This document shows positions 1-12,692 of a DNA stretch of 64,000 nt, piece after piece (within the stretch, counting starts at the first letter, position 1; each line of letters begins with the position of its first letter). The stretch is taken from positions 6,820,001-6,884,000 of the forward strand of contig NC_026655.2 in assembly GCF_000004075.3 (NCBI RefSeq), read 5' to 3'. The notes beneath the pieces are model-generated. The model saw nothing but the letters and a program-made list of their open reading frames with translations, was not told the origin of the DNA and did no database searches. The stretch is from Cucumis sativus. Lineage: Eukaryota > Streptophyta > Magnoliopsida > Cucurbitales > Cucurbitaceae. The position numbers were made by a program, and so were the translations under genes.

Positions 1-1127
1 ATGATTAATTTAGGAGCAGATAGGAAATTATATGTGTAGAGAGATTAAATTTATTTTATGAATGGGAGAAAGTTGTACACAAAATTAAATAGAATTAAAG
101 ATGAATAATTGTGAGAAAGAAAAGGGGTTTAGGGTTTTTATAAGAAAAGGATATGACTAAAAGAGAGATTGAAGTGTCGGTGTGCAGAGAAGAGTAAAAT
201 AATATTAATTTGCAAAGTTATAATTAATCTGACTATAAGTTGTTGGGTGTAATTAATTATAGATTCGTTAAAATTAAATGCCAATTTAAATTTGCATTCA
301 AAACTCATTTGGTCTTGTGAAAAAGGTGGCGTTTTAGAATTAAACCCTAAACCTTTACCAATATCTTTCTGAGAATATGTACAAAACTTCTAAGTAGTTC
401 TCCAATTTCTTTTATTTTCTAAACTTTTTAAATATAAAATAAATACATGGTCATAACTTAATAACAAAATATGTTTATTAATTTTAATTTTAATTTTTTA
501 TATTATTTTTGTAAATAGTTGATTCCTAAATTCAAAATATTGCATTTTCACCTCATTTTTTTAGTTTATAGTTTAATCATATTAAGTTTTAAAAGGTTGC
601 ATTCTTACTTTTAAATTTTGATTTTAGTTGTCTTTTAATCTTCAAATTTTGAAGTTTTACAATGCTTGCCTATTTATTTGACTCTAACTTTCAACTAATT
701 AATATAAAATAATTCTATTGTGAGAATATTTTTAAAAGAAAATGGTAAAACATAATAAATTTGACCAAATACTTATAAAATAATAGCAAAATTTCAGATT
801 CTTTCAATACCAATTATTTGATAGTTAGTGATATCCTTATATTAATAGCTAGCTATGGAAGGATATCACTAATTAATAAAATTTAACCCCAAATTTTATT
901 GAAAAATCAAAGTTACAGGATCCAATAACAAAATTTAAACAAAGTAAGTTGTTAGAACTCAACCGTAAAAATTTTAACCTTTTAAAAGATAGGAATATAA
1001 AACCTTTTTTAAAAAAAATAAAATAAAATAGGAGTAGAAAGGAAAAATGAATAAAAAGTAAAATAATAGATTGATGAGAAAGAAATAAAAAAGAATGGAG
1101 GAGTAATGAGTGAATGATATATGAGAC
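1..1127. other. AT-rich sequence left of the HD-ZIP IV exons
   Basis: If the HD-ZIP IV gene is intact, this stretch is the start of its next intron, since the exon to the right ends in a consensus donor at 1126-1127. I looked on the minus strand for the expected zipper-loop-zipper and START exons and found nothing that reads as them. A GATATCAC-type inverted pair near 828-870 hints at a small transposon relic. No other feature is supported. Confidence 0.5.
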
Positions 1128-2043
1128 CTTGATTTGGGTGCGCTTGTTTTGAAACCAGAACTTGACTTGGAGAGGTTCGAGCCCTAACTCACGGCTCAGC
1201 TGTTTTCTTTGCTTGTCATCTGGATGTGGACATTCCTTAAAAAACCTGAAACCAATTTCCACCCCTATATTTCTTCTTCAACTAATATCATACATATACT
1301 TCCACACACATTTGCTATATAAAAAAATAGAGAACATCTAATTTAATCCATGATATATATGTAATAATCAGTTGTCTTATGCACATTTGGCTTCAAACAA
1401 AACAATTTTTATGTTGTGGTTTGAATATGCATTAAAAAGTTGACAGTATTCCTTTTTTACATATTACTTTTATGGTAGGTGAAAATCTAATATTTTTAAT
1501 TGAAAGTTGGAAAAGTGATTAACAAAAACTAAAAGTTGAACAAAATTATTACATAGTGTTCTCTTCTTAAACACATGTACCGTTTGTTAATGATAGTCAT
1601 CAACTTGGTATAATCAGGTTTGCATCAGTTTTTTTGTCTAGCCTAACTAGACTCAATAAATCGCACTATTATTTTGTGAAATTCAAAATTAAGATCCAAA
1701 CTAGGTCCATCAAGGTGAAAATTAAATAAAACAAAATGATTTTAAACTAGTTTTTAACCAGCCTTAGTTAATTAATAAAGAGAGAGAAAGAAGAATATGC
1801 TTACGCTTCCATTTCCTGAATTTGAAGCTGAGTATGGCGATGGTAACGCTTCCTCTTATTTCTCTGATTCAAAAGATCACATTGTTCTTCTCCCAAAGGA
1901 GCATCCATGGCATCGGTCACCGACCTACTCTCAAACTCATCTTCTCCAAATTTTTCGAGTTCGGTTTCGAAATTTTTCTGTGTCATCTCCAGTAGAAGAT
2001 CATCCTGATGATGATGATCTTCAAATCCATGTGCTCCAAACAT
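1128..2043 (-). CDS. HD-ZIP class IV homeobox protein, N-terminal part (first two coding exons)
   Basis: Two coding exons are visible: 2043-1805 and 1245-1128, joined by a GT-AG intron (GAAGC|GTAAGC to TTTCAG|GTTTTTT) that keeps the frame. They encode 119 residues: an acidic N-terminus with a His run at residues 10-12, then a homeodomain at about 62-119. The homeodomain starts in [10 protein letters not shown], contains [16 protein letters not shown], and has the recognition helix [11 protein letters not shown]. This pattern is diagnostic of the class IV (PDF2/ATML1/HDG2) family of epidermal-layer transcription factors. Family members are about 700-800 residues long, with a zipper-loop-zipper and a START domain after the homeodomain. 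Exon 2 ends in phase 0 at a consensus donor (AAG|GTCTCA), but no further exon is found to the left edge, so the gene runs off the window or is truncated. Most relatives read TQMK where this has TQIK. The exact family member is not certain. Confidence 0.88.
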
Positions 2044-2075
2044 GGCTTCCCTTCTTAGATGATCTCTAAGGCTTC

Positions 2076-3332
2076 CTAAAATCTACACAACCATTATAAA
2101 TTAAAAGGAAAGTTGACATATTGCTGAGAGAAATTAAAAGCAAAAAAGTAATGAGAATGGATACTTTTATTAATTACACATTCGTATCATATTGGTACAG
2201 TACACTTTCTGAACTATAAGAAAAAAAATAAAAGAAAATTTATATGATGGGGTGTTAATATATTTAACATGCAGAGTGTAAAAATTTAATGCACTCCAAA
2301 CAAAAAAAATAAGTGTAAATTTTAAAATTTCTTGTTATATAAAAAGAGATTAATTCCCATTTCAGGTAAATTTCTGTGCCAACCCATAAGGGGTATAGCT
2401 AAATAAAGTGTAGAATATTAAATAAGAAAAATGGGATCAAACTAGAATTAATGAAGGCTTTTCTTTTAAAAAGAAAGCTGTGAAACATTTCTGAAATCTT
2501 CTTGATTAAAGCTTTTTACAAATTACAGTAATACTTCTAATATTGCTTATTCTTTTTACATTTTTTAAGTACAACAATTACAAAGAATAGAGATGAAAAA
2601 TTGAATCTTCCACTTTTTTTAAAAAAAGAACTAACGAAATCTAACCTTTAACTTAGCTCAACTAGTTTATATCAATTTCAACTAATTAATTTAAACTACA
2701 TCTACACAGGATGCATGCAGGAGGTTTTTCTTAACATGATAATAATGTTGCATAAAAGAAAATAATTTGATGAAAAAAATGAAATATTGATAGATACTTG
2801 ACCTTGTTGATGAATTCAGATGGTGATGGGAGGTGAGAGAGTGAAGAAAGAATTGATGAGAAGCTTAGTATGGGTTGCCATGCAATGTGATTTCAGTAAA
2901 GCCTTAGCTTGAAGAAACCTTTGTTTGAATATAAAGAAGAACAGTAACAGTGGCGTTGAAAATAAGCAAAGGGAAGGTTTTGAAACGGAATGAGGAAAAA
3001 AAGGGCCAAAAACAAAGATTAGAAAAAAGAAGAAAAAAACATAAGAATGTGGAGAAGGAGGATTGGGGGCAAATAAAGTTAAAAAAAAAAAAAAGAGAAA
3101 AGAAAAAAAAAAAACAGAAGAAGAAAAACAGAAGTTTCAGTTTCTTTTTCCTTCTTTTTTTCAAGAATCACAAAAACCAAGACACAAAACAAAAACGTTT
3201 TGTAACGTTTTTTTATTGATGAATGGTGAAGAAAAGAGAAGAGAAGAGAGAAAGGCCCTCTTCTTTCTTTTTCTCTTTGAAAGGGTTAATAATAAGGGAT
3301 TTTTGATGATTGCAAAAGAGGGGGGTTTTATA
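2076..3332 (-). promoter_or_regulatory. Leader intron, 5' UTR and TATA box of the HD-ZIP IV gene
   Basis: Upstream of the ATG at 2043, an acceptor (ATTTTAG|GAAGCC, exon resuming at 2075) and a donor (AACAAG|GTCAAG, leader exon ending at 2803) define a probable 5' UTR intron of about 727 bp. The leader exon is pyrimidine-rich on the minus strand. A TATAAAA box lies at 3326-3332, which would place transcription start near 3295. A 5' UTR intron is common in this family. All of this is inferred from consensus sites. Confidence 0.5.
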
Positions 3333-3399
3333 AAGAGGGGTTCAGAAGTGGGTGTGGAGAGTTAATTGTGAAAATATGGAGAGAGAAATGTAAAGCTAA

Positions 3400-6300
3400 G
3401 GGGTTTTGGAACAGTTGGGAAGATGAGTGAGAGTTGCAGTGGGACACTAAATAAGAATACTGAACACACAGGAATAAGACACACATTATTTTTCTTTTTC
3501 TTTTTCTTTCTTTTATATTTTTGTTGAATTCTTACATTGGTTTCAATTTGTTTAAAATTATTCTGCTCTCAAACATAAAATAAAATATAAATTTGTATAT
3601 GAAAATTTTAAATTTGTTTTATATTTATGATTGACATCACATCTATGTTAAAAGAATTCAGTGCAAAGAAGGAAAGAAATGAGAATTTTGAAAAGTAATA
3701 ATAAGAGTAAAAAGAGAACTCAGTAAACAACTCAATACTTCGAAGGACTTTAAATTTATCATTCATGTTTTTTTTTTTAAAAATCATTTTGTAAGACTTG
3801 TAAGAGTCAACATGTTTTCTCTATCATCTCTAATTGTACTTTAAAGACTATACCTTAATGGTTAGAGTAGTAGATCCCCTACTTGACAACTCACTAACAT
3901 GTGGTGAATTTACAAAGGGTCTAAGAGGATAATTAAAATGCAAATATACACTCAAATTAAAGATCAAATGATATCAATCATGGGAAATGGGAAATTTACA
4001 TGCATTCATATAACCAATAATTTAATTACCTACTACTACTATCATTAATCATTTAAATTCAATTGGAACAATAAATTCAATAATGATTAAAAAATCGAAG
4101 TAAAAATTCAATCCAATCCAATGAGAAAGAATATCCCAAATAAATAAAATTATTGGTTCTTTTTAATTTTCCCCCCCACCCTTTTGACTCATGTGAGAAT
4201 TTTCTGTTCTTTTTATATTTTCTAGGATTAGAATGATGGAAATGATTTCAAATCCTACATATTTAGGTTTGGAACCAAATTTATTTCAAAGAAGAGAAAT
4301 CAAATTTTATTGTTTTGATACTCATCGAAATAAAAATAAAAATGTTACACATTTGCCAAAAAAAATTTACCCTCCATAAAAAAAAACATGTAATTTTATA
4401 AAGTATATATATACTAATTAAGCTTTAGAAAATGTACAATTAACTCTCTTCACAATTTAATACCGCAATGCTAATTATTAACTAATCAGGATTACTTCTC
4501 TAATTTCTTCATTTTTACGTAAAGGAAGTTAAACTGTCAATAAAACAAACACTGAACAGAGGACGTACGTGTTATTAAGCTTAAAAAACAATTCAACAAA
4601 TTTATTATGCAATATTTTTATTTTCCGAATATTACTCTAAACTAAAAAGAAAAAGAAAAAGAAAAAATATTTTATGGTAAAACATGTGATAGTTCGTACT
4701 TATTCTGGTGGCCCTTTATTTGATACGTTTGGTCCTCACATAGAATTAATCAGCTATATATATATATATACATATCTTGTGCCATTTACTGTTGTAGTTT
4801 GTTATTAGATCTTTCTTAATTTCTGATCCTCTTAGACCTACTTCTTAATTAATTATGTGCTTTTTCTTCATTAATAACCATTAGACTACCTATTACAATA
4901 TAGATTATACGATGAAATATATCTTTTGATTATCTTTATTTGTTATTAACCCTACTGAGTTAATCAACTTCTCCTAGTTTCATTTAAATCTCTCTCTTAG
5001 TCCACTTATACATTTACTTCCTTTTTCTTTTGCTTTCTAATTCTATTGTTATTTCTTGTATTCTAGTCAAACTTCGGAAAAGAAAAAGAAAAAGAAAAGG
5101 AAAAGAGAGTATGATGAATTTATTTAGAAGAAGAGATCAAATATATATGATCTTTGAAATAAGAAAAATCTAGAAATGGGTATGATGCTTGTTCAACACA
5201 CACTCTATTACTTAAATAAGTGAGTTAAGAAGTACGAAAGCTTTAAGATATGAATTGATTTACTCCTCCTTGAGTGATCTTATTTATTGAAAAAGTCTAA
5301 CTGAGAGTATAGACTGATAATTAACTATGGTTTTGAAAAGGATTAGGTTGAATGCGAGCCACCACCTAGGCTAGAGCATGCACTGGATATGCTACATTTA
5401 CGAAAATGGGAACCAAAGCCCTTCGAGGCCAAGACTGGGAATTTAGGCCAATAAATTTAATGATAATTTCAATAATAATAATAATAAATCCTTTTAAATT
5501 TATCAACAAATTAAAGTGCTCTCCTTTTTTCTCTATTGATATAATATATTTCCTTCCTAAAGTCTGAACTTATATAAATGTTATTTTTGCTTTTATTTTA
5601 AACTTTACTCGAGAGACGACCATTAACAAAAATGCAAAAAAGATCATTACTTTACCACGAATAAAATAGAATATATTTATAATCAGAAGGGCACTCGTTA
5701 TCCATTGCAACAAGGCATTCTTAATGAGCATTTAATGTTAGAACAAATGATAATATAAAAACGAAAATGCAATATTCTTTTGGGGAAGAAAAGAAAATAT
5801 CAATAATTTCACCCCTCCCATGTTACATATAAATGTCAACCAACAATAATTTTCATTTATTACATAGTTATAAATAAAATGAATTATGCCCTGCAAAAAA
5901 TTTCTTATAATAATTTAGGTTTTATATCAATGGAACTTAATAATTTGGAGTGAAGTTGGGAAAACAAAATTGTGGAGGTGGGAGTTGCAGCCAAGCTTTA
6001 ATGTGGGTTGTCCTTCAAAAGCTCACCCTAATTAAAATACAGCAGTTTAAACTCAATGCCCAATATTGCTTTGTTGTTTCTTGCAAGCATTCCAACCACA
6101 AGTATCTATATACACATTGACTTTTGCCCACATATTCAATCAATGTTGAGCATTTTTCCCATTCTACTTTTCTTTTGTTTTCTGATTTTCAGTGCCCTTT
6201 GTTTATTGTTTTACCACATCCCATTTATGTCCTTTTTGGCAGCACAAAACAAATAAAATAATTGCTTATACAAATATCAAAAACTTAGATCAACAAGTAC

Positions 6301-7315
6301 TACTCGTGCCTTTGTTTTCTCTATGGTTGGATTCATTAAAGTTATAAATTATGCTATAGTGTTTTGTTTGATACTGTTGAGGGTTGTTCTCACCAAACCC
6401 AAAAGTTTACAATGGACTTAAGTCGGTGAGAAATTGGAGAAAGAAATGTGGAAATGTGCATATCTTGAAAGAAAAAAGTCTGTGTCTTAAGTTTCAAACC
6501 AACAAACCGAGTTGTAAAAAATAATAAAATATATATCAATCAAGAAATAACTAAGCAAAACTTGATCGTCTCAATACACTAAACTATTGAGAGCATCACA
6601 ACCTTACTCTAACATCATTGGTGTTACATATCCACATGCAAGTATCAAAGGAAGAACAATATCAATAACCTCGTTTTGACAACCTTCGAAAGAGAAGTAA
6701 TTAAGTAATCTTCAAAGGAAACTCCTTACTCTCTTTGTACTGCTTAGTTAAACTGTACTTTCAATACTAACTTAAATGCAACAAAATGCGGTAGGCTCAG
6801 TAGCACATTGATGCGAGTAACTTTCGACAAGTTAGTTCAATAGATGAGATTAGACTAGAGAATTGGGTGGATAGACAAGCCCACAACAACAAACGAGTGT
6901 GAATTTTCAGAGCAACACATATACCAAAGGGACCATATTGATGTGAATATTGTATTAGGAAAGGGTTATTGCACTTTAGTACTTTATATACATGTTAAAG
7001 TTTTTGATATCTACCTACGATAGGATTTGACTCGATCATTCAATAAAGGGATAATTTGGTGCACTAAGTTGAGTTCTAATGTTTATAACTATTATGTCTA
7101 ATGAAGTGAATATATTTGTGAAGTTAGAAATTAATTTGTGCTTTCAGTTCAAAGTTAAATTAATTGAGCTAATGGTATTTAGGGTAGCTTTTTGCAATCT
7201 AAAAGTCTAAGTGGTTATTTTCCTTCAATCACATACCTTATCACAAATTTAAAAATGAATAATTATAATTGGTGACAATTTTAAGAATAATAATTAAGTA
7301 TACACCAAACAATTA
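3400..7315. other. Intergenic, no supported gene
   Basis: AT-rich DNA with homopolymer tracts and short AT repeats (for example TA steps near 4755-4770). Open frames here are short and low-complexity. A small island of less AT-rich sequence at about 5340-5455 has no recognisable coding content. No tRNA, rRNA or transposase signature was seen. Confidence 0.5.
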
Positions 7316-7480
7316 AAAATATTTGTAAATATAGCAAAAATTATCATCGATAGAATTGTATCTTGATAAACTCTTATGGTCTATATTAATAGATCAATAG
7401 TTACAACATGGTCTATCTATGATAGATTTTTATCATTAATAAATTTTACAGATTTTGCTATATTTGTAATTTTTTTAAAT
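7316..7480. mobile_element. MITE-like inverted repeat, copy A
   Basis: The left end (TTTGTAAATATAGCAAAA) and the right end (TTTTGCTATATTTGTAA) are near-perfect inverted repeats about 165 bp apart. Sub-terminal blocks related to CTATCAATGATA lie in both arms. No coding capacity. The same architecture recurs near 18993, 52979, 56476 and 59304, so it is a dispersed nonautonomous family. Target-site duplications were not resolved. Confidence 0.6.
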
Positions 7481-10400
7481 ATTACTATCGTGTTACAGTT
7501 CAAGTATATTTTACGAGTAACCATTCTACTTGAAGATGTAATGACATTCTTTAAGCTTTTTTCCTTTTTTTTTTCAATTTCAATCACCAAATTATACTTT
7601 TTTTCTTCATTTTGGGAAGAACCCATGGAGAAAAATCTCATTTTTCGTCCACAATTATCGCTTTTTATTGGGGAAAAAAGGCCAAAGAAAAAGAAGAAGA
7701 ATGAAAAGCTTTGTTCTAAGCTCTGTTCTTTGGTTCCTTGTATCTCAGTCCAATTCTCACTGATGAATCCTAACACAAAAATTCCCAATCAACAAACTAA
7801 ATCTCATTCTTCCATTTACCCCTCAAAAACAAAAAATAAAATCCAAGAAATCAGATTCTTGAAATTAAAATAACCAAGAAGACAGAAACCTCGTTTACCT
7901 ATGAGACGTGATGAAAAACAGAGGAACCCCTCCCCCCTAAAAAAAAAAAGAACTTAGTGATTATGAACATGTTTATATACATAGAAGAAAACACCAGACC
8001 TTTATTTCACGACTAATGGTGAAAAAAAAAAGACAACGAAATGAAAAGGATATTAGAATAATTGTTATTTTAATTTCACGTTATTTTGTCATTAGTCAAC
8101 TAATGATCAACTTTAACAAGACATAGACCATCTAGAACTATTTTTTTCAACCTCGAAACTCAAGTGTCGATTGAAACAACTTTAACACCAAATTTTAGAG
8201 ACAAAAAAAAAAGAAAAAAAAGAGAAGAACATCCAGGGGTTTAGGAGTTTTTATAGTATCTTTTGTCTAATTGTAGGTTGAGGTTCATTATGGATGTATG
8301 TTGGTGTCGAGAATGGAATTAAAATCTCACATTTTACGGTATCTATTCATCATAGTTATTCATAATGAATGATTGTGCAAAGGTAGATTGTCACGTGTAG
8401 TACAAAATTAAACAATTTAATTCTTCTAAAAAGTAGTTTTTTAATACAAACCAAGGCATAAACGGTAAATAAATTATTGTGAGGGGTTGGTTGTGAATAT
8501 TAAAGATCGCTAAACAGTAATGAAAACATGAATATTATATATGTCGTCGTCAAGCTTTAGGTAGCTCATAGATAAACTGTATTAATTAGACTATGTTGGT
8601 CCCATATGATCGTCACAAACCACATCTAAACTATTCTATAAACTAAAAACTTCTATATATGAGTCTTGATTTACAAGAACCTTTTGGAAGTACAAGTAAT
8701 CAGTCATATATTTCTATAGTTAATTAGCTAGATCAATGAATTCTCTTAATCTTGTTGTCTTATTAGTCCTAAGATGCATCTTATGTACTCTTAGCTCACA
8801 TGGCAACTCAGGCTTTTAATCTTATATCCTTTTGTGAAATTTGTTCATATCTTAACATTCTCAACATTAAGACTTTACTTGACATGTTGATTTAAGACTC
8901 AACCAGTCTGCTGATTTGAGTTATTAGTTCAAAATTAACAAGACAGTACACATAGTTTCAACAAAAGAAATAGAAAGTGAGAGATATGCATGCAATTGCA
9001 TGCACTCACTTAAAGTCATATTATTCTTTCAGGGAGATCCCTTAAGAAAATGCATTGGCTCCTTTAGGATTTGATTCAACCTTCCTCTAGGTAAATCATA
9101 CTCTTACAATACATTCACGCACGCCAAAATAACCTAAAGAGGTTCTAATCTTCGGAGGAACTTTCATTCCTGACAAGAAAAGTATAGACTAGTTTATGTG
9201 GTTTTCTAATTCCAATCTCGAATCTCTCCTTTCTTTTATGAATTCAACGCTTTATATAGACTCTTTATGGTTGAACTCCATGCTTCATGAAACTCTAGCT
9301 GAATTCTGGATCAAAGAATGGATTGGGAGCTTAGAAGTAGCAAAATACGAACTGATGCAAAAATTGCTTCTTATTTTTGTTCTGGATCTTCTTGCAACTC
9401 TACAACATTGCTCAAATCATCTCTAGATAGCCCCAACTCACTTTAAAACCTTCTCAAGTCATCCAAAATGACTCGCAATAACTCTTATTTTTTATGGTGA
9501 CTCACAATATCTTATTTTGACTAACTTACTAACCTTTCGGGCTTTAATGACAGATTTTGTACTCAATTTCACCTGCACTAATCCTAATAAAAAGATAAAA
9601 AGTAACATTTATCACGTATATAAGAAATGGCAACTATCATCAATGGTATAAGACCTTTTTTATGAAATTAAAAGTAAAATTATAAGAGTTATTTATGTTC
9701 AAATGAAATAATATCATACCATCGTGAAGATATTTAGAAGTTTATTATAAGTGAGAAAATTAAGTAAGCATACGAATGAAATTAGATGTGGCCAACCAAA
9801 AATTCACCAACCCAATTACGGAAGTGAATGGTTAATTAAAAAAGAAAAATTATTTTGAAAAAGGTGATCAAATCTCATTTGAGCACTATTCTTTAGGTCT
9901 ATCTGCACAATAATTCCTAGTTTCATATCAGTTAAGTATGCAAGTTTTCAGCATGCACAATAAAAAAGGTATTTTATAAATGTATGAGCCAAATTCCCAC
10001 ATGAGAAGCATCGATATTTGTGTTAATAACAAATATAAATTACATTATCAATGTTGATTGGTGGAGATACAAGTCTTCAAGTTTTCTCTTATCTTAAAGG
10101 TGATATACCATTTATAGTACCATCTCAATAAATATTCTGCTTAATAAGTGATCAATTATTTTATCTCAGCAAGTAGAACCGCACTATTCTAAAAACTTGA
10201 AACCCTCCTTAAACAGATGATGTTGAAGACAATATAAACAAATAAGTAGGACAGAGAAATAAAAACAAAAGCCATCCATCAGCAGCAGCACAGAGCACTG
10301 GAAATTTCTGAGGCAGTGTCGTTCCTTCATTAAATGAATTAATGCAAGTGGTCGGAAAGATAGCAACGTCACCACCATGAAGATGGTTGCTGAGTTTGGC

Positions 10401-10963
10401 CGATGCAATGCCTTCTGTCATTTTCTCATAGATTTACATTACAACGTTGCACCAACAGTTTACAGAGAACCAAACATGGTGCAATGAATCATAAATTTTC
10501 CAGACCCCATCAAATAATAAATGTTTATAAATCATCAATAGGTGGAGGAAATGAAGTAACAAAACAATTTCTTTTGATAAAAAAAAAAACGTCAGCTTTC
10601 TCTTTTTTCTTACAACATTCATTCAAAGTAGCACACTTGCCATTTCCAGCATAACTTTTTCTTCTTGAAATGAAAACAAAATGATCTCTTTTGACCCATC
10701 TTAGATATTGCATCAAGATCCTTTTTTTCTTTACATATATTCTGATGCCTATCTAGATTTCGTTCTCAGTGGCGAAAAGAATCTGGATACTACTGTTTTA
10801 TTGTTCGTCTGATTTACACTCCAGTCGAAACAATTACACCATTCCTGATATGATAAAAGAAGACAGACTAATTCTGATTTTTGACAATCTTTTTCTCTAC
10901 GTACGCATATAGACTGGTTTTACTATTCCTTTGCACAAGTGTATTAGAGTTATGATGGCAGTT
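7481..10963. other. Intergenic, including the 3' flank of the RIC gene
   Basis: Mostly AT-rich with no convincing gene. The stretch 8700-9560 is more complex in composition and may be a decayed retroelement, but no terminal repeats, primer site or protein domain were found. On the minus strand the 3' UTR of the CRIB gene should start at 10963 and extend left. An AATAAA-type signal on that strand near 10796-10801 could end it. The complex stretch 10180-10450 is unexplained. Confidence 0.4.
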
Positions 10964-12692
10964 CTAGACTTGCAAATTTGGTACCATCTTGATTTCTCCG
11001 AAGGACGGTGGCTTTGTCTTTGATACTCGAGATGATTTTGACGAGGAAGATTTTGGAGAGAAGTTTCTGGTCTTTTTCTTTGGTTTTGTAGGAAGGTTGG
11101 GAATTTCTGTTCGTGGAAGTTCGCCAAAGAAGTCGGATGTTTGTTGGCGTAGCATTGCTTGATCAAAATCTGTTAACAGATATGAAAGAGTATAAGAATC
11201 CTTGATAAGTAATGATTCACCATTCATTTTTCTTTTGTCAAGAAAACAATGTAGACACACCACAGCAACCAAACAATCAGACCATGTGCATTATGCAACT
11301 TCCATCAATTGTTCACAGAAAATTACAAACTGCCTATCAACGTCGACCAGGGAGACCCGAAAAAGAAGAAAAGGTCGGAGTAAGTGTCACAAAGACTGTT
11401 CATAACTGGGATGACAGACTATCCAAAATTGGCATTGGTTCATGTGTCAACAAAAATCCAAGAACGACGAGAACGACGGCTAGGATGAAACTCTGACAAG
11501 AAATATACAGTCAAATGTACAAAGTGAAACAGAAGAGTAAATCCCAAATATAACATTGTCCTCACAACCAGAACAAACAATGTTCTAATGTAGTAAGCCA
11601 TAGACCGCAATTTCTCGATCAATCAGACAAAATTGGGCAGATTCAAGCGTCTAAAGAGATAGAAATAGTTCAAGATATTGCACTTTTCAATTGGATTTAC
11701 CACATGGTTTTTGATATAAGCAATCAATCTGTCATCATATTGTGGACCACAAACTATAATAAAATATAACCTTGTTTCTTTCAAAGGCTAATAAGCACCA
11801 ATATTACCCCAGAGAGAGGAGTGGTGGTCTCGTGACATAAAAGCCAAAATATCTCTCTAATGGGGGTAAAGAATCTTTAAAATCTGTTCATATCATGGAG
11901 CTATTCAATAAATTATGAAAGAGACATTAAATTTATTTGATGTCTTCAACAGGTTAACCCGTGAAAAGCTCCTGTTTTCACTTGTCCACTAACAGAAAAT
12001 ACCTTCCATCCAATTGCACATGCTCTCAGTACCATTTCTCCATTCCCACTTTCCATCTACCGCAGTTTCTTTTCTAATCCTACACTTGGTTTTTCTTAAA
12101 AAAAGAAGTGATCCTAAAGAAAAAAAGAAAAAAAGAAAAAAAGAAGAAAAGCTACAGTGGAGGGTGGCAAAATGTACCAAGAGAAGACCATGTTGTAGGA
12201 GCTGTTACAGCAGTAGAACTTGAATCTCTTCTATCACTAATATCGCCAAACGACGCGGCAGAGAAATGCTCTGGTGCTGTTTTGAATTCATTCATCTACC
12301 AAAACCAAGGGAAATTTTTTAAAACACCCGGATAGTAAAATTGTGAAAACACTAAAGAAAATCGAAAAGAAAGCGAAAATGTTGAGACCAGAAGATGGTG
12401 AAGGTGATAACTTACCCAACTGGGCGCTGTACCAGAAGGGCCATCCCATCCAATATGTGCCACATGTTTCACATCTGTAGGATACCCGATCTCCATCTCT
12501 CGTTCTTTCACCACTAGAACACCCCCCAAATTTTTCATATCAGTCCCAAATAATAAAAGAAAAGAAAACAAACGAAAAGTTAAGAAGGAAAATTGAGTAA
12601 AACAGAGAAGAATGAGAAGAAACAGAAACATTACCAAAGATTTGGGAAATGTACTTGAAACTTTTGTAGATCCCTTTCAATTTGTTTGACAT
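10964..12692 (-). CDS. ROP-interactive CRIB motif-containing protein (RIC family)
   Basis: Four coding exons (12692-12635, 12513-12416, 12295-12178, 11169-10964) join in frame at consensus sites to give 159 residues. The N-terminus ([14 protein letters not shown]) leads straight into a CRIB motif at about residues 28-44 with the required I28, P31, H36, H39 and G41 ([17 protein letters not shown]). The C-terminal half is Ser/Lys-rich, with a Pro/Lys block ([11 protein letters not shown]) and a run of serines. CRIB proteins of this class bind GTP-loaded ROP (Rho-of-plants) GTPases at the plasma membrane and steer actin, microtubule and tip-growth responses. The length and the conserved tail (SKSSRVSK, ending NLQV) fit the short RIC10/RIC11-like group rather than the long RICs. 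Exon 3 would reach a TAG at 12152-12154 if the 1-kb third intron were retained. The family call is firm; the exact RIC number is not. Confidence 0.93.

Noticed and set aside
2904-3365. Lys- and Phe-rich frames on both strands
   Set aside because: They derive from an A/G-rich tract that fits the 5' leader of the HD-ZIP IV gene; not coding.
8700-9560. Possible LTR retrotransposon remnant
   Set aside because: The composition is suggestive, but no terminal repeats, primer site, purine tract or protein domain could be found, so it is not called.
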